DNA of 64,000 bases from Citricoccus sp. K5 (GTDB taxonomy: Bacteria; Actinomycetota; Actinomycetes; Actinomycetales; Micrococcaceae), in the NCBI RefSeq assembly GCF_902506195.1, contig NZ_LR732817.1, positions 2,302,245 through 2,366,244 of the forward strand, written 5' to 3'. The first letter of the stretch is position 1. The number at the start of each line of letters is the position of its first letter. The notes beneath the pieces were generated by a model. That model was not told the DNA's origin. It ran no database searches and was given only the letters and a program-made list of their open reading frames with translations. This document shows positions 17,302 to 26,374 of the stretch, in pieces. The position numbers and the translations under genes were made by a program.

Positions 17302-17706
17302 TCAGACGCGGCGGCGCTTGGCCGGGCGGCAACCATTGTGGGCAGAAGGGGTGACGTCCGAGATGGAGCCGACCTCGAGGCCTGCAGCCTGAAGCGAGCG
17401 GATCGCGGTCTCGCGGCCGGAGCCGGGACCCTTCACGAAGACGTCAACTTTGCGCAGTCCGTGCTCCTGAGCCGCCTTGGCTGCCTTCTCGGCAGCCATC
17501 TGTGCGGCATAGGGGGTGGACTTGCGGGAGCCCTTGAATCCCACATCGCCGGCCGAGGCCCACGAGATGACAGCACCGGTGGTGTCCGTGATGGACACGA
17601 TGGTGTTGTTGAAGGTGCTCTTGATGTGGGCCTGGCCCACGGTGATGTTCTTCTTGTCCTTGCGACGAGGCTTGCGGGTGACCGCAGCACGTGTCTTGGG
17701 GGGCAT
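17302..17706 (-). CDS. rpsK: 30S ribosomal protein S11
   Basis: A 134-residue S11, with [23 protein letters not shown] near residue 20 and the C-terminal [17 protein letters not shown] that ends most S11 proteins. It binds the 16S rRNA platform near the mRNA exit and contacts S7. The [19 protein letters not shown]-terminus is the usual basic tail. It follows rpsM by 112 bp and precedes rpoA by 138 bp; these spacings are wide for the alpha operon. Confidence 0.97.
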   Translation of the reverse strand: MPPKTRAAVTRKPRRKDKKNITVGQAHIKSTFNNTIVSITDTTGAVISWASAGDVGFKGSRKSTPYAAQMAAEKAAKAAQEHGLRKVDVFVKGPGSGRETAIRSLQAAGLEVGSISDVTPSAHNGCRPAKRRRV

Positions 17707-17818
17707 GTGTCTCTCCTACGAAAGCTGGTGTTGTGCGGAAGTGACTGTCTTGCTGGGGAGAAGCCGGAGGCAACCGTGAATCGGGAAAGCGGCGCGGAGG
17801 CCGCCCCGTTCGGGGTGA

Positions 17819-18187
17819 CTACTTCTTCTTGCCGGCGACAGTCTTCTTCGGGCCCTTGCGGGTACGGGCGTTGGTCTTCGTGCGCTGGCCGTGGACAGGC
17901 ATGCCGCGGCGGTGGCGGATACCCTGGTAGGAGCCGATCTCGACCTTGCGGCGGATGTCGGCTGCCACCTCGCGGCGCAGGTCACCCTCCACCTTGAAGT
18001 TCGCCTCGATGTAGTCGCGCAGTGCAACCAGCTGTTCGTCTTCCAGGTCCTTGACGCGAGTGTTCGGGTCGATGCCCGTCGCTTCGATGGCCTGCTCGGA
18101 GCGGGTCTGGCCCACACCGAAGATGTACGTGAGAGCGATGACGACGCGCTTTTCGCGCGGGATGTCGACGCCTGCTAGACGTGCCAT
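17819..18187 (-). CDS. rpsM: 30S ribosomal protein S13
   Basis: A 122-residue S13. [21 protein letters not shown] starts the protein and [25 protein letters not shown] near the C-terminus carries the tRNA-contacting basic tail. S13 sits in the head of the small subunit and bridges to L5. ATG at 18187 is preceded by GGAGGAC; the upstream reading to 18304 is not conserved sequence. It is the first large gene of the alpha operon after infA-rpmJ. Confidence 0.97.
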   Translation of the reverse strand: MARLAGVDIPREKRVVIALTYIFGVGQTRSEQAIEATGIDPNTRVKDLEDEQLVALRDYIEANFKVEGDLRREVAADIRRKVEIGSYQGIRHRRGMPVHGQRTKTNARTRKGPKKTVAGKKK

Positions 18188-18518
18188 TTGGCCGTCCTCC
18201 TTGTTCTTCTGAAGCAAAGGTCTGCACCAGCACGTCCCCTCCCTGCGGGAATCTCTTCCCTGCGGTGCCCTGGTGACGGTTCCGGCGAAGTTCCGGAGTT
18301 TCATTCCGCCGACCGGCGTTGCCGCGGTTCGGGTCCCCGGCCCTTGCGTCCAGGGGTTGCCGTCTGCCTCGGTTACCCTGCTGGACCCCGGAGGGCCTCA
18401 GGCAGGAATCCGTGGATTCCAGCTGTGCTGCTGTTTGGTCCGGTTGGACCTGGTCGTCCGGTTGTGCACCGGCCGACCTAAGGTTGCTGCGCGTGGACAA
18501 TCCCGTCGAAAGACGAGG
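18188..18518. other. 331-bp gap between rpmJ and rpsM
   Basis: No gene is supported here. It holds a small perfect inverted repeat GGAATCC-gt-GGATTCC (18405-18420) and a G+C-rich stretch with repeated GTCCGGTTG words near 18440-18480. The gap could carry a leader or a further rpsM promoter, but I find no convincing -35/-10 pair. Confidence 0.4.
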
Positions 18519-18632
18519 TCAGCCCTGGCGCTGCTTGTGGCGTGGGTTCTCGCAGATCACCAGGACGCGGCCCTTACGGCGCACCACCTGGCACTTGTCA
18601 CAGATCCGCTTCACGCTCGGCTGAACCTTCAT
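18519..18632 (-). CDS. rpmJ: 50S ribosomal protein L36
   Basis: A 37-residue protein read from ATG 18632: [20 protein letters not shown] and so on, ending HKQRQG. The CxxC-x12-C-x4-H zinc ribbon (Cys11, Cys14, Cys27, His32) marks the zinc-binding C+ form of L36, which is replaced by zinc-free paralogues under zinc limitation in some actinobacteria. It is too short for usual ORF cutoffs. It lies 40 bp after infA, its normal neighbour. Confidence 0.97.
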   Translation of the reverse strand: MKVQPSVKRICDKCQVVRRKGRVLVICENPRHKQRQG

Positions 18633-18672
18633 GGTTCCTCCTCCAGCGCTTGCTGTTTAGTGGTGGATGGGT

Positions 18673-18894
18673 TTACTTGTAGCGGTACACGATACGACCC
18701 CGGTTGAGGTCGTATGGGCTAAGTTCCACGACGACCCGGTCCTCGGGGAGGATTCGGATGTAGTGCTGACGCATCTTTCCCGAGATCGTGGCCAGAACGA
18801 CATGCTCGTTCTGCAGACGGACGCGGAACATTGCGTTCGGCAATGCTTCACTGACCGTGCCCTCGACCTCGATGACACCTTCCTTCTTAGCCAT
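18673..18894 (-). CDS. infA: Translation initiation factor IF-1
   Basis: A 73-residue single OB-fold protein ([20 protein letters not shown] ... [11 protein letters not shown]), the normal IF-1 length. It occupies the ribosomal A site during initiation and helps IF-2 and IF-3. ATG 18894 is preceded by GGAGGAC; a GTG nine bases upstream is in frame but would use that Shine-Dalgarno as coding sequence. It begins the infA-rpmJ-rpsM-rpsK-rpoA-rplQ group, with its own predicted promoter at 19103-19131. Confidence 0.97.
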   Translation of the reverse strand: MAKKEGVIEVEGTVSEALPNAMFRVRLQNEHVVLATISGKMRQHYIRILPEDRVVVELSPYDLNRGRIVYRYK

Positions 18895-19102
18895 GTCCTC
18901 CACTTACGTTGTGCCAGACTCCAGGCGTCGGCGCGGGCGGTGCATCCGGGTCGCAGGCGACTCGAATACCCCACGTCCGTTGGACGGATGAAACCAGGCG
19001 GGGATGTTTCCGGCTGACGACCAGGGCGCAATCCAGGGGTACCTCGGGAATTCCGAAGGAACTTCCGAGGACACGGCGCACCGCAGAGACAACCAGCAAG
19101 CA

Positions 19103-19131
19103 ATACTACTGGTTTCGCGCACAGAAGTGAA
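19103..19131 (-). promoter_or_regulatory. Predicted housekeeping promoter of infA operon
   Basis: On the minus strand TTCACT (19131-19126) and TAGTAT (19108-19103) are separated by exactly 17 bp. The transcript would carry a leader of about 200 nt before infA. The -10 hexamer is identical to those predicted for rplM and rpoB. Confidence 0.6.
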
Positions 19132-19160
19132 ATTCACCCGCGTCAGAGTTGACCCGTCCT

Positions 19161-19300
19161 GGAGGAAGGGGTATCGCCTCGGGGGAAGGGGGTAACGCCT
19201 CTGGGAAAGAGGTACCGCCCCGGGGAAAGGGGTAACGCCTCGGAAAGGAGGTAGCGCCTCGGGGAAGGGGAAAGCACCTCGGCGAAGGGGGTCGCGCCTG
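19161..19300. repeat. Seven imperfect 20-bp direct repeats upstream of the infA promoter
   Basis: Units of 19-21 bp with the consensus GGGGAAAGGGGTAACGCCTC start at 19161, 19181, 19202, 19222, 19242, 19261 and 19281. They are head to tail without spacers, so this is not a CRISPR array. They begin 30 bp upstream of the infA -35 box and end 66 bp past the map stop. Period and purine strand bias suggest a slipped-strand minisatellite or a set of protein-binding sites; I cannot tell which. Confidence 0.85.
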
Positions 19301-19365
19301 ATCCCCGGACCGAAGCGAGACTAAAGCGAGACCGGCGGGGTTCAAATGAGCTCTACGGCTGCGTT

Positions 19366-20205
19366 CTACTCGCCGATGGGAACGGGCACCACGCCGAGCG
19401 GGGCGAGGTCGGCCGCGCCGCCGTCGGGCATGGAGAGCACCCAGATGCCGCCGCGATGCCGCGCGACCGAGTGCTCCCACTGGCTGGCGCGGGCCCCGTC
19501 ACGGGTGACCACGGTCCAGTCGTCGGTGAGGACGTCAGTGGCCAGGCCGCCGCGCACGAGCATGGGCTCAATCGCCAGGCACAGCCCCGGCTTGACCTTG
19601 GGGCCACGGTGCCGGGACCGGTAGTTCAGTACGTCCGGCGCCTGGTGCATGGCCGTGCCGATGCCGTGACCCACGTAGTCCTGCAGGATGCCCAGCGGGG
19701 CGCCGGGCTGTTCGGAGACGAAATCATCGATGGCGTCACCGATGTCGCCGACGTACTTGGCCGTGGCGAACGCAGCGATGCCGTGCCACAGGGCCTGGCG
19801 AGTGATCTCGGACAGCCGCTCGTCCTCCGGATCGGCCGTGCCGGCCGCCGAGGACCCGAGAACCACGGTGCGGGCCGAGTCGGAGTGCCAGCCGTCGATG
19901 ATGCAGCCACCGTCGATCTTCAGGACGTCCCCGGCCTGGAGGACCCGCTCCCCCGGGATCCCGTGCACCACTTCCTCGTTCACCGAGGCGCAGATGGTGG
20001 CGGGGTAGCCGTAGTACCCCAGGAAGTTCGGCGTGGCGCCGGCCTCCTCGAGAACCGCAGCGAACACGGCGTCGACGGCGGCCGTCGTCGTTCCCGGGAC
20101 AGCCGCCGCGACGGCCGCATCCAGGGCGCGATGAAGGACCAGTCCAGCACGATGCATGGTCTGCATCTGCGGGACGGACTTCAGTTCGACCTGGCGGCGG
20201 TTCAT
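19366..20205 (-). CDS. map: Type I methionine aminopeptidase
   Basis: A 279-residue dinuclear metalloprotease that removes the initiator Met from new proteins. Metal ligands are visible: LKIDGGCIIDGWHSDSARTVV (two Asp, about residues 98 and 109), YVGHGIGTAMHQAPDV (His, about 182), and AIEPMLVRGG (Glu, about 215), with a late Glu in GARASQWEHSVA. The N-terminus lacks the SH3-binding zinc extension of some actinobacterial MetAPs. ATG 20205 or the adjacent GTG 20208 starts it. It follows adk by 72 bp, so secY-adk-map form one unit that supplies protein export and N-terminal processing. Confidence 0.96.
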   Translation of the reverse strand: MNRRQVELKSVPQMQTMHRAGLVLHRALDAAVAAAVPGTTTAAVDAVFAAVLEEAGATPNFLGYYGYPATICASVNEEVVHGIPGERVLQAGDVLKIDGGCIIDGWHSDSARTVVLGSSAAGTADPEDERLSEITRQALWHGIAAFATAKYVGDIGDAIDDFVSEQPGAPLGILQDYVGHGIGTAMHQAPDVLNYRSRHRGPKVKPGLCLAIEPMLVRGGLATDVLTDDWTVVTRDGARASQWEHSVARHRGGIWVLSMPDGGAADLAPLGVVPVPIGE

Positions 20206-20277
20206 CACAGCGGCTTCTCGGATCCTTCGTTACGCGGGTACTGAATTTCTCGGGTTCTGAAGTACCCGAGCTCTGGA

Positions 20278-20913
20278 CTACTCGGGATTCTCGGCGTCGC
20301 CCTGGCCGATCGGCTGGACCACAGGGAGGTTGCCGGTGCGCTCACGGACGGAGTACACGGCCTGGAGCAGTCGCTCGGTGATGTCGTCGATCTGGCCGGT
20401 GCCGTCCACGCGGGCCACGATGCCGCGGGACACGTAGGACTCGATCACGGCCTGTGTCTGCTCGTGGTAGAGGTCCAGGCGGTGCTGGATGACCTCGGCG
20501 GTGTCGTCAGCACGCCCGTCGGTCTCTGCACGATTCAGCAGTCGTGCGACGAGTTCCTCGTCCGGAACCGTCAGCTCGATGACGACGGTCAACGCCTGTC
20601 CGTCCTCCGTCAGGAAGCCGTCAAGGGCCTCCACCTGACCGGCAGTACGCGGATAACCGTCCAGCAGGAAGCCGTGCTCGGCGTCAGACTGGCGGATGCG
20701 GTCGGCGACCATGCGGTTGGTGACCTCGTCCGGAACGAAGTCGCCATTGTCCATGTACTTCTTGGCTTCCTTGCCGAGCTCCGTCATTTCCTTGACGTTG
20801 TACCGGAAGATGTCGCCCGTGGAAATGGCCACGATGCCGAGCTTGTCCGCAATACGGGAAGCCTGGGTGCCCTTGCCGGACCCAGGAGGGCCCATCATCA
20901 GCATGCGGGTCAT
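20278..20913 (-). CDS. adk: Adenylate kinase
   Basis: A 211-residue enzyme catalysing ATP + AMP to 2 ADP. The P-loop GPPGSGKGTQ begins at residue 8; the AMP site shows VAISTGDIFR and FLLDGYPRTAGQVEALD. The LID is the short form (RADDTAEVIQHRLDLYHEQT), as in many actinobacterial kinases, without the four-Cys zinc site. A C-terminal tail of about 20 residues after RLLQAVYSVRERTG is extra. It sits 64 bp after secY and 72 bp before map, the standard actinobacterial order. Confidence 0.97.
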   Translation of the reverse strand: MTRMLMMGPPGSGKGTQASRIADKLGIVAISTGDIFRYNVKEMTELGKEAKKYMDNGDFVPDEVTNRMVADRIRQSDAEHGFLLDGYPRTAGQVEALDGFLTEDGQALTVVIELTVPDEELVARLLNRAETDGRADDTAEVIQHRLDLYHEQTQAVIESYVSRGIVARVDGTGQIDDITERLLQAVYSVRERTGNLPVVQPIGQGDAENPE

Positions 20914-20977
20914 AGGTATTCCTTACTGTCGATCAGCGTGAATATTCGGTTTTCAGGAGTACGTCTGGGGTTTACCG

Positions 20978-22285
20978 CTACCGCAGCAGGCCCTCGTAGT
21001 TGTGCTGCTCCATCTGCGCATTGATCTGCTTGATGGTCTGCAACGCAACGCCAACCATGATGAGGATCGAGATGCCGCCGAACGGGAAGTTCTGGTCGGC
21101 GTTGATCAGCACGAAGGCGATCATGGGGATCATCGCCAGGACACCAAGGTACATCGCGCCCGGGAAGGTGATCCTGCTGATGACGTACTCGAGATACTTC
21201 TCGGTCGGGCGGCCAGCACGGACACCCGGGATGAAACCGCCGTATTTCTTCATGTTGTCGCTGATCTCGACCGGGTTGAACGTGATCGTCACGTAGAAGT
21301 ACGTGAAACCGATCGTCAACAGGAAGAACAGGATCATGTAGACCGGGTGCGATCCGGTGCCGAAGTACTCGGAGAGGAAGATGACCCACTGCGGCGGGGT
21401 GGTGCCGTCCTGCGGGGTGTTGAACTGGATGAGGATGCCCGGGAGCATCATGATGGAGGACGCGAAGATCACGGGGATCACGCCGGCCATGTTCACCTTG
21501 ATCGGGATGTAGGTGGACGTCCCGCCCACGGTACGGCGGCCGATCTGGCGCTTGGCGTACTGCACGGGCACGCGGCGCTGGGACTCCTCCACGAACACGA
21601 CGGCCATGATGGTCAGCAGGCCGACGATCAGCACGATGCCGAACACGCGCCAGCCCTGCGTGGACCAGATCTGGCCCAGGCCGGCCGGGAAGCCGGCGGC
21701 GATGGACAGGAAGATCAGCAGGGACATGCCGTTGCCCACGCCCCGCTCGGTGATGAGCTCGCCGAGCCACATGATCAGCACGGTTCCCGACGTCAGGGTG
21801 ACGATCATCAGCAGGATCACCGGGAGGCTGTCATCCGGCACGATCGGCAGGTTACAGCCGAGCAGAGCACCGGTGCGTGCCAGGGAGACGATGGTCGTGG
21901 CGTTCAGCAGCGCCAGCGCCACGGTGAGGTAACGCGTGTACTGGGTCAGCTTGGACTGGCCCTGGGCGCCTTCCTTCTGCAGCTCCTCGAAGCGGGGAAT
22001 GACCACCCGCAGCAGCTGCACAATGATGGCCGCCGTGATGTACGGCATGATGCCGAGGGCGAAGACGGAGACCTGCAGCATCGCGCCGCCGGAGAACATG
22101 TTCACGAACGAGTACAGGCCGCCCGTGGTGTTGCCCTGATCCAGGCAGACCTGCACGGTCCCGTAGTCAACACCGGGGGCAGGAACGAACGCCCCGAGCC
22201 GGTAGATGACGACGATCCCTAGGGTAAACCAGATCTTTCGCCTCAGGTCGGGCGTCCGGAAAACCCGGGCAATCGCGCTGAACAA
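20978..22285 (-). CDS. secY: Protein translocase subunit SecY
   Basis: A 435-residue, ten-helix pore protein of the SecYEG translocon. MFSAIARVFRTPDLRRKIWFTLGIVVIYRLGAFVPAPGVD at the start, the plug region after the first helix, and the cytosolic loop ESQRRVPVQYAKRQIG with basic residues that bind SecA and ribosomes are all visible. The conserved RGVGNGMSLLIF and IPFAFVLIN-like segments are also present. It lies 236 bp after rplO, separated by a hairpin with a T-rich tail, so it may be expressed partly from its own promoter. Confidence 0.97.
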   Translation of the reverse strand: MFSAIARVFRTPDLRRKIWFTLGIVVIYRLGAFVPAPGVDYGTVQVCLDQGNTTGGLYSFVNMFSGGAMLQVSVFALGIMPYITAAIIVQLLRVVIPRFEELQKEGAQGQSKLTQYTRYLTVALALLNATTIVSLARTGALLGCNLPIVPDDSLPVILLMIVTLTSGTVLIMWLGELITERGVGNGMSLLIFLSIAAGFPAGLGQIWSTQGWRVFGIVLIVGLLTIMAVVFVEESQRRVPVQYAKRQIGRRTVGGTSTYIPIKVNMAGVIPVIFASSIMMLPGILIQFNTPQDGTTPPQWVIFLSEYFGTGSHPVYMILFFLLTIGFTYFYVTITFNPVEISDNMKKYGGFIPGVRAGRPTEKYLEYVISRITFPGAMYLGVLAMIPMIAFVLINADQNFPFGGISILIMVGVALQTIKQINAQMEQHNYEGLLR

Positions 22286-22401
22286 GCGTCCTCCTGGAGG
22301 TGGATGGTGCTGTGGTTGGACGCGGAAAGAAGAACTGGCGAAGGGTTGCCTTCGGCAGAACCGTTGCCGGAACCACTGACCGAGTCTAACGGAAAGAAGA
22401 A

Positions 22402-22454
22402 GGCCCCCGTGCCGCTATCCACGCAAAACGCACATGGACGGCGGCCCGGGGGCC
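22402..22454 (-). terminator. Intrinsic-type hairpin between rplO and secY
   Basis: On the minus strand GGCCCCCGGGCCGCCGTCCA pairs with a downstream TGGATAGCGGC-ACGGGGGCC arm, followed by CTTCTTCTTTCC. The long GC stem plus pyrimidine/T-rich tail fits an intrinsic terminator or attenuator. It lies 67 bp past the rplO stop. The rest of the gap up to secY shows a TAGACT word near 22386 but no matching -35. Confidence 0.65.
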
Positions 22455-22521
22455 AACTTTGGATTAACGCGAGGCTACGCTGAGCTCGCGCCGAACCGGT
22501 TCAGAACCGGTCTGATCCAGT

Positions 22522-23004
22522 TCAGAGGGTCTCGGTGGACCCGCCGGCTGCGGAGATCTTCTCCGCTGCGGAGGACGAGAAGGCGTTCGCCTTCACGTTC
22601 ACCGCCACGGTGATCTCGCCGGTCCCGAGGACCTTCACCGGCTGGTTCTTGCGGACCAGGCCCTTGGCGATCAGATCGTCCACGGTCACGTCGCCGCCGG
22701 CCGGGAAGTGCTCCGACAGCTTGTCCAGGTTCACGACCTGGAACTCGACCTTGAACGGGTTCTTGAAGCCACGCAGCTTCGGCAGACGCATCTGCAGCGG
22801 CACCTGGCCACCTTCGAAGCCGGCCTTCACCTGGTAGCGCGCCTTGGTGCCCTTGGTACCGCGGCCAGCGGTCTTGCCCTTGGATGCCTCGCCGCGACCC
22901 ACGCGGGTCTTGGACTTCTTGGACCCGGGGGCCGGACGCAGGTCGTGGACCTTGATCGCGTTCGCGCCTTCGACAGTGTTGTCAACTGAGCGTTCATCAG
23001 CCAT
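22522..23004 (-). CDS. rplO: 50S ribosomal protein L15
   Basis: A 160-residue L15. The glycine-rich N-terminal extension ([29 protein letters not shown]) threads into 23S rRNA; the C-terminal globular domain contains [18 protein letters not shown] and [12 protein letters not shown] 23004 overlaps the end of rpmD by 8 bp, a coupling seen through this part of the spc operon. It ends 67 bp before a hairpin with T-rich tail. Confidence 0.97.
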   Translation of the reverse strand: MADERSVDNTVEGANAIKVHDLRPAPGSKKSKTRVGRGEASKGKTAGRGTKGTKARYQVKAGFEGGQVPLQMRLPKLRGFKNPFKVEFQVVNLDKLSEHFPAGGDVTVDDLIAKGLVRKNQPVKVLGTGEITVAVNVKANAFSSSAAEKISAAGGSTETL

Positions 23005-23224
23005 TGTTGACCTCCTCAACCTTCACCAGGTGCGGCACGGTGTTGACCATGCCCACGGTGACCTCATCGGCCTTGCGGTTGACCGTGTGGCCGATCCGCT
23101 TGAGGCCGAGGGACCGCAGGGTGTCGCGCTGGTTCTGCTTACCGCCGATGGCGGACTTGATCTGGGTGATTTCCAGCGTGGCATCGCTCACGGCGACGTT
23201 CTTACGCGTGCTGAAATTAGCCAT
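22997..23224 (-). CDS. rpmD: 50S ribosomal protein L30
   Basis: A 75-residue L30. The conserved domain starts at about residue 17 ([28 protein letters not shown]) and ends with [10 protein letters not shown]; a 16-residue N-terminal extension is added to the usual 58-60. ATG 23224 overlaps the rpsE stop by 8 bp, and its own stop overlaps the rplO start by 8 bp. L30 is a peripheral large-subunit protein. Confidence 0.96.
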   Translation of the reverse strand: MANFSTRKNVAVSDATLEITQIKSAIGGKQNQRDTLRSLGLKRIGHTVNRKADEVTVGMVNTVPHLVKVEEVNNG

Positions 23225-24014
23225 TGGCGGCACCTGCCTTCTCGCTCTTCTTCGCGCGATCCTGCTCCATGGTGCGGAGCATCGCGTGAGGAGCGACCTC
23301 GTCCAGGGTCTTGCCACGACGGGCAGCCACGGACTGGGGCTCCTCCAGCTGCTTGAGGGCATCCACGGTGCCGCGCACGATGTTGATCACGTTGGCGGAC
23401 CCCATCGACTTCGACAGCACGTCGTGAATACCTGCGCACTCCAGCACGGCGCGGACCGGACCACCGGCGATCACGCCGGTACCCGGGGAAGCCGGACGCA
23501 GGAGCACCACACCGGCGGCGTCCTCACCCTGCACGAGGTGCGGGATGGTGGAGCCGACGCGCGGAACGCGGAAGAAGGACTTCTTGGCCTCTTCCACGCC
23601 CTTCTGGATGGCTGCCGGAACTTCCTTAGCCTTGCCGTAGCCGACGCCCACCAGGCCGTCGCCGTCGCCCACGATCACCAGGGCGGTGAAGGAGAACCGA
23701 CGACCACCCTTGACGACCTTGGACACACGGTTGATGGCCACGACGCGCTCCAGGAACTTGTCCTTGTCGTCGTCGCGACCGCCACGGCCACCACGGTCGT
23801 CGCGGCGTCCGCCACGGCCACCGCGGTCGTTACCGCCGGCGTTGCCGCCGCGGCCGCGGTCGTTGCCGCCACGCCCGCCACGGTTGCCCTGGCCTTCAGT
23901 GGACTGGCTGGCCGAACCGGCAGCGGTCTCAGACGCGCCACCAACGGCAGTGTTCTCGGTGTTTTCGGTCACCTGAGTGTCCTTCTTGTTGCTCTCGGTG
24001 TTCGACTCGCTCAC
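23217..24014 (-). CDS. rpsE: 30S ribosomal protein S5 with RGG-like N-terminal extension
   Basis: A 265-residue S5; E. coli S5 has 167. The conserved part begins near residue 87 with [22 protein letters not shown] and includes [24 protein letters not shown], important for decoding fidelity and mRNA helicase action. The first 86 residues are a Ser/Thr/Asn/Glu-rich stretch followed by repeated GRGG, DRGG and RGGRDD words, disordered and potentially RNA-binding. Its start overlaps the rplR stop by 4 bp. Residues around the spectinomycin loop (SKVVKGGR) look wild type. Confidence 0.97.
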   Translation of the reverse strand: MSESNTESNKKDTQVTENTENTAVGGASETAAGSASQSTEGQGNRGGRGGNDRGRGGNAGGNDRGGRGGRRDDRGGRGGRDDDKDKFLERVVAINRVSKVVKGGRRFSFTALVIVGDGDGLVGVGYGKAKEVPAAIQKGVEEAKKSFFRVPRVGSTIPHLVQGEDAAGVVLLRPASPGTGVIAGGPVRAVLECAGIHDVLSKSMGSANVINIVRGTVDALKQLEEPQSVAARRGKTLDEVAPHAMLRTMEQDRAKKSEKAGAANG

Positions 24015-24385
24015 AGCTGCAGCCCACCTTCCCGGGCACCGTCAGCGACGGCGGCCACACGACCGTGGTACTTGTTGCCGCCGCGGTCGAAGACCACGGC
24101 CTCAATGCCGGCGGCCTTGGAACGCTCGGCCACCAGCTCGCCGACCTTCTTCGCCTTGGCGGACTTGTCGCCCTCGAGGGCGCGCAGGTCGGCTTCCATG
24201 GTGGAGGCCGAGGCCAGGGTGACACCGCGGGTGTCGTCCACGACCTGCACGAAGATGTGACGTGCGGAGCGGTTGACCACCAGACGGGGACGGACGGCAG
24301 TGCCGGAGATCCGCTTGCGAACGCGCAAGTGGCGGCGGGTGCGGGAGACGAACTTCCCCTTGCCCTTCACTTTCAGCGTGGACAT
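24011..24385 (-). CDS. rplR: 50S ribosomal protein L18
   Basis: A 124-residue L18, which binds 5S rRNA with L5 and L25. The basic N-terminus ([37 protein letters not shown]) and the C-terminal [24 protein letters not shown] are conserved. It overlaps rpsE by 4 bp (ATGA-type) and rplF by 1 bp, so translation of the three is probably coupled. Confidence 0.97.
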   Translation of the reverse strand: MSTLKVKGKGKFVSRTRRHLRVRKRISGTAVRPRLVVNRSARHIFVQVVDDTRGVTLASASTMEADLRALEGDKSAKAKKVGELVAERSKAAGIEAVVFDRGGNKYHGRVAAVADGAREGGLQL

Positions 24386-24918
24386 TACTTACCTGCCTTT
24401 CCGGCCTTGCGGCGAATAACCTCGCCTGCGTAACGCACACCCTTGCCCTTGTACGGGTCAGGACGGCGCAGCTTGCGGATGTTCGCAGCGGTCTCGCCGA
24501 CGCGCTGCTTGTCGATGCCGACCACGGTCACCTTGTTGCCCTCGACCTTGAAGGAGATTCCCTCCGGGGCCTTGACGGGAACGGGGTGCGAGTAGCCGAG
24601 GGCGAACTCGAGGTCCGAGCCCTTGGCCAGCACGCGGTAACCGGTGCCGATGACCTCGAGCTGCTTCTCGTAACCGTCGGTGACACCGACGATCATGTTC
24701 GAGATGAGGGTACGGGTCAGGCCGTGCAGCGAACGCGATTCGCGCTCGTCATTCGGGCGGGTCACCGTGATGGTGCCCTCCTCGAACGAGACCTCGATCG
24801 GGCTGGCCACAACGTGGCTCAGTTCGCCCTTGGGGCCCTTCACGGCAACGTTCGATCCGTCGATCTTGATCTCGACGCCGGACGGCACGGTAATCGGAAG
24901 ACGTCCAATACGTGACAT
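24385..24918 (-). CDS. rplF: 50S ribosomal protein L6
   Basis: A 177-residue L6 with two similar domains. It starts [20 protein letters not shown] and has GPKGELSH in the first domain; the second has [23 protein letters not shown] and ends [27 protein letters not shown]. It lies near the GTPase-associated centre and sarcin-ricin loop. The stop overlaps the rplR start by one base; rpsH lies 30 bp upstream. Confidence 0.97.
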   Translation of the reverse strand: MSRIGRLPITVPSGVEIKIDGSNVAVKGPKGELSHVVASPIEVSFEEGTITVTRPNDERESRSLHGLTRTLISNMIVGVTDGYEKQLEVIGTGYRVLAKGSDLEFALGYSHPVPVKAPEGISFKVEGNKVTVVGIDKQRVGETAANIRKLRRPDPYKGKGVRYAGEVIRRKAGKAGK

Positions 24919-24948
24919 GTCTGTTCTACCTTTCTTCCGTCTTAGCCG

Positions 24949-25347
24949 TTACCAGACGTAAGCGAGGATTTCCCCACCTACGCCCTTCTTGGCTGCCTGG
25001 CGGTCGGTGAGCAGACCGGAGGAGGTGGACAGGATGGCGATACCCAGGCCGCCCAGCACGTGCGGCAGGTTGGTGGACTTGGCGTACACGCGCAGACCGG
25101 GCTTGGAGATGCGGCGCAGGCCGGCGATGGCCCGCTCGCGCTGAGGACCGAACTTCAGCTCGATGACGAGCTTCTTGCCCACCTGGGCGTCCTCTTCCTT
25201 GTAATCAGCGATGTAGCCCTCGGACTTGAGGATGTCGGCCACGCGAATCTTCAGCTTGGACGACGGCATTTCCACGGAATCGTGGAAGGCCGAGTTGGCG
25301 TTGCGCAGACGCGTCAGCATGTCTGCGACAGGATCTGTCATGGTCAT
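24949..25347 (-). CDS. rpsH: 30S ribosomal protein S8
   Basis: A 132-residue S8 ([20 protein letters not shown] ... GGEILAYVW). The C-terminal signature [24 protein letters not shown], which binds helix 21 of 16S rRNA, is intact. In E. coli S8 represses this operon at the rplE leader. Only 71 bp separate it from rplE, and no S14 gene lies between, unlike in most bacteria. Confidence 0.97.
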   Translation of the reverse strand: MTMTDPVADMLTRLRNANSAFHDSVEMPSSKLKIRVADILKSEGYIADYKEEDAQVGKKLVIELKFGPQRERAIAGLRRISKPGLRVYAKSTNLPHVLGGLGIAILSTSSGLLTDRQAAKKGVGGEILAYVW

Positions 25348-25418
25348 GTGGGCTTCGTGCCCTTCCTCGTTACGGTTTCCCTTCCCGGTACACCGGTGGG
25401 GACCTGCAACGTAGATAA

Positions 25419-26030
25419 TTACTTCTGAGTGGACTTCGTGGGCTTGTCGAACGGCTGGAACGGGAAGCCGAGCGCCTTGAGCAGCGCGCGTCCCTCGTCG
25501 TCCGTCTTGGCGGTGGTCACCACAGTGATGTCCATGCCGCGCACGCGGTCGATCTTGTCCTGGTCAATCTCGTGGAAGACCGACTGTTCGGCCAGACCGA
25601 AGGTGTAGTTGCCGTTGCCGTCGAACTGCTTCGGCGACAGGCCGCGGAAGTCACGGATACGCGGCAGCGCAAAGGTGACCAGGCGGTCCAGGAACTCCCA
25701 CATGCGGTCGCCACGCAGGGTCGCGTGGGTGCCGATCGGCATGCCCTCACGCAGCTTGAACTGCGCGATGGACTTGCGGGCCTTGGTCACCTGCGGCTTC
25801 TGGCCCGTGATCTGGGTCAGGTCGCGGATGGCGCCGTCGATGATCTTCGAGTCCTTGGCGGCCTCGCCGACACCCATGTTCACGACGACCTTCACGAGGC
25901 CGGGGATCTGCATGAGGTTGGCGTAGGCGAACTCCTCCTGAAGGGTTCCGCGGATCTCTTCGCGGTACTTGTTCTTCAGGCGCGGGGCCACCTTCGGGGC
26001 GGTGGTGTCTGCAGTCTGCACCTCAGTCAT
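25419..26030 (-). CDS. rplE: 50S ribosomal protein L5
   Basis: A 203-residue L5 of normal length. [21 protein letters not shown], the [18 protein letters not shown] block and the ending GFPFQPFDK are the family features. It binds 5S rRNA and contacts S13 across the subunit interface. A 20-residue Thr/Ala-rich N-terminal extension precedes the core. ATG 26030 shares one base with the rplX stop (TGATG), and AAAGGAG lies upstream. Confidence 0.97.
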   Translation of the reverse strand: MTEVQTADTTAPKVAPRLKNKYREEIRGTLQEEFAYANLMQIPGLVKVVVNMGVGEAAKDSKIIDGAIRDLTQITGQKPQVTKARKSIAQFKLREGMPIGTHATLRGDRMWEFLDRLVTFALPRIRDFRGLSPKQFDGNGNYTFGLAEQSVFHEIDQDKIDRVRGMDITVVTTAKTDDEGRALLKALGFPFQPFDKPTKSTQK

Positions 26031-26371
26031 CACAGCTCCTTTCCGGAGGCCTTGGCGAAGCGGACCTTGACGGTCTTGGACTCGCCGTTCTTCTCCACGG
26101 TCTCGAAGCGGTAACCCACACGGGTCGGCTTCTGGGTCTCGGGATCCACGACGGCCACGTTCGAGACGTGAACGGGGGCCTCGACGACCTGCAGGCCGCC
26201 TTCGGTGGAACCGTTGTTGTTCTGGCCGGCACGCAGGTGCTTGGTGACGCGGTTGACGCCTTCCACCAGCACCCGGTCACGGGACGGGAAGACGCGCAGG
26301 ACCTTGCCCTGCTTGCCCTTGTCCTTGCCGGCGATGATCTGGACGAGGTCGTCCTTCTTGATCTTGGACAT
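26030..26371 (-). CDS. rplX: 50S ribosomal protein L24
   Basis: A 113-residue L24. The KOW motif is at the N-terminus ([36 protein letters not shown]), followed by [14 protein letters not shown] at the end. L24 starts large-subunit assembly and lines the polypeptide exit. It follows rplN by 3 bp and is coupled to rplE by a one-base overlap. Confidence 0.97.
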   Translation of the reverse strand: MSKIKKDDLVQIIAGKDKGKQGKVLRVFPSRDRVLVEGVNRVTKHLRAGQNNNGSTEGGLQVVEAPVHVSNVAVVDPETQKPTRVGYRFETVEKNGESKTVKVRFAKASGKEL

Positions 26372-26374
26372 GTG

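Noticed and set aside
19161-19300. Possible CRISPR array at the 20-bp repeats
   Set aside because: Units are directly adjacent without spacers, are imperfect, and no cas genes are near.
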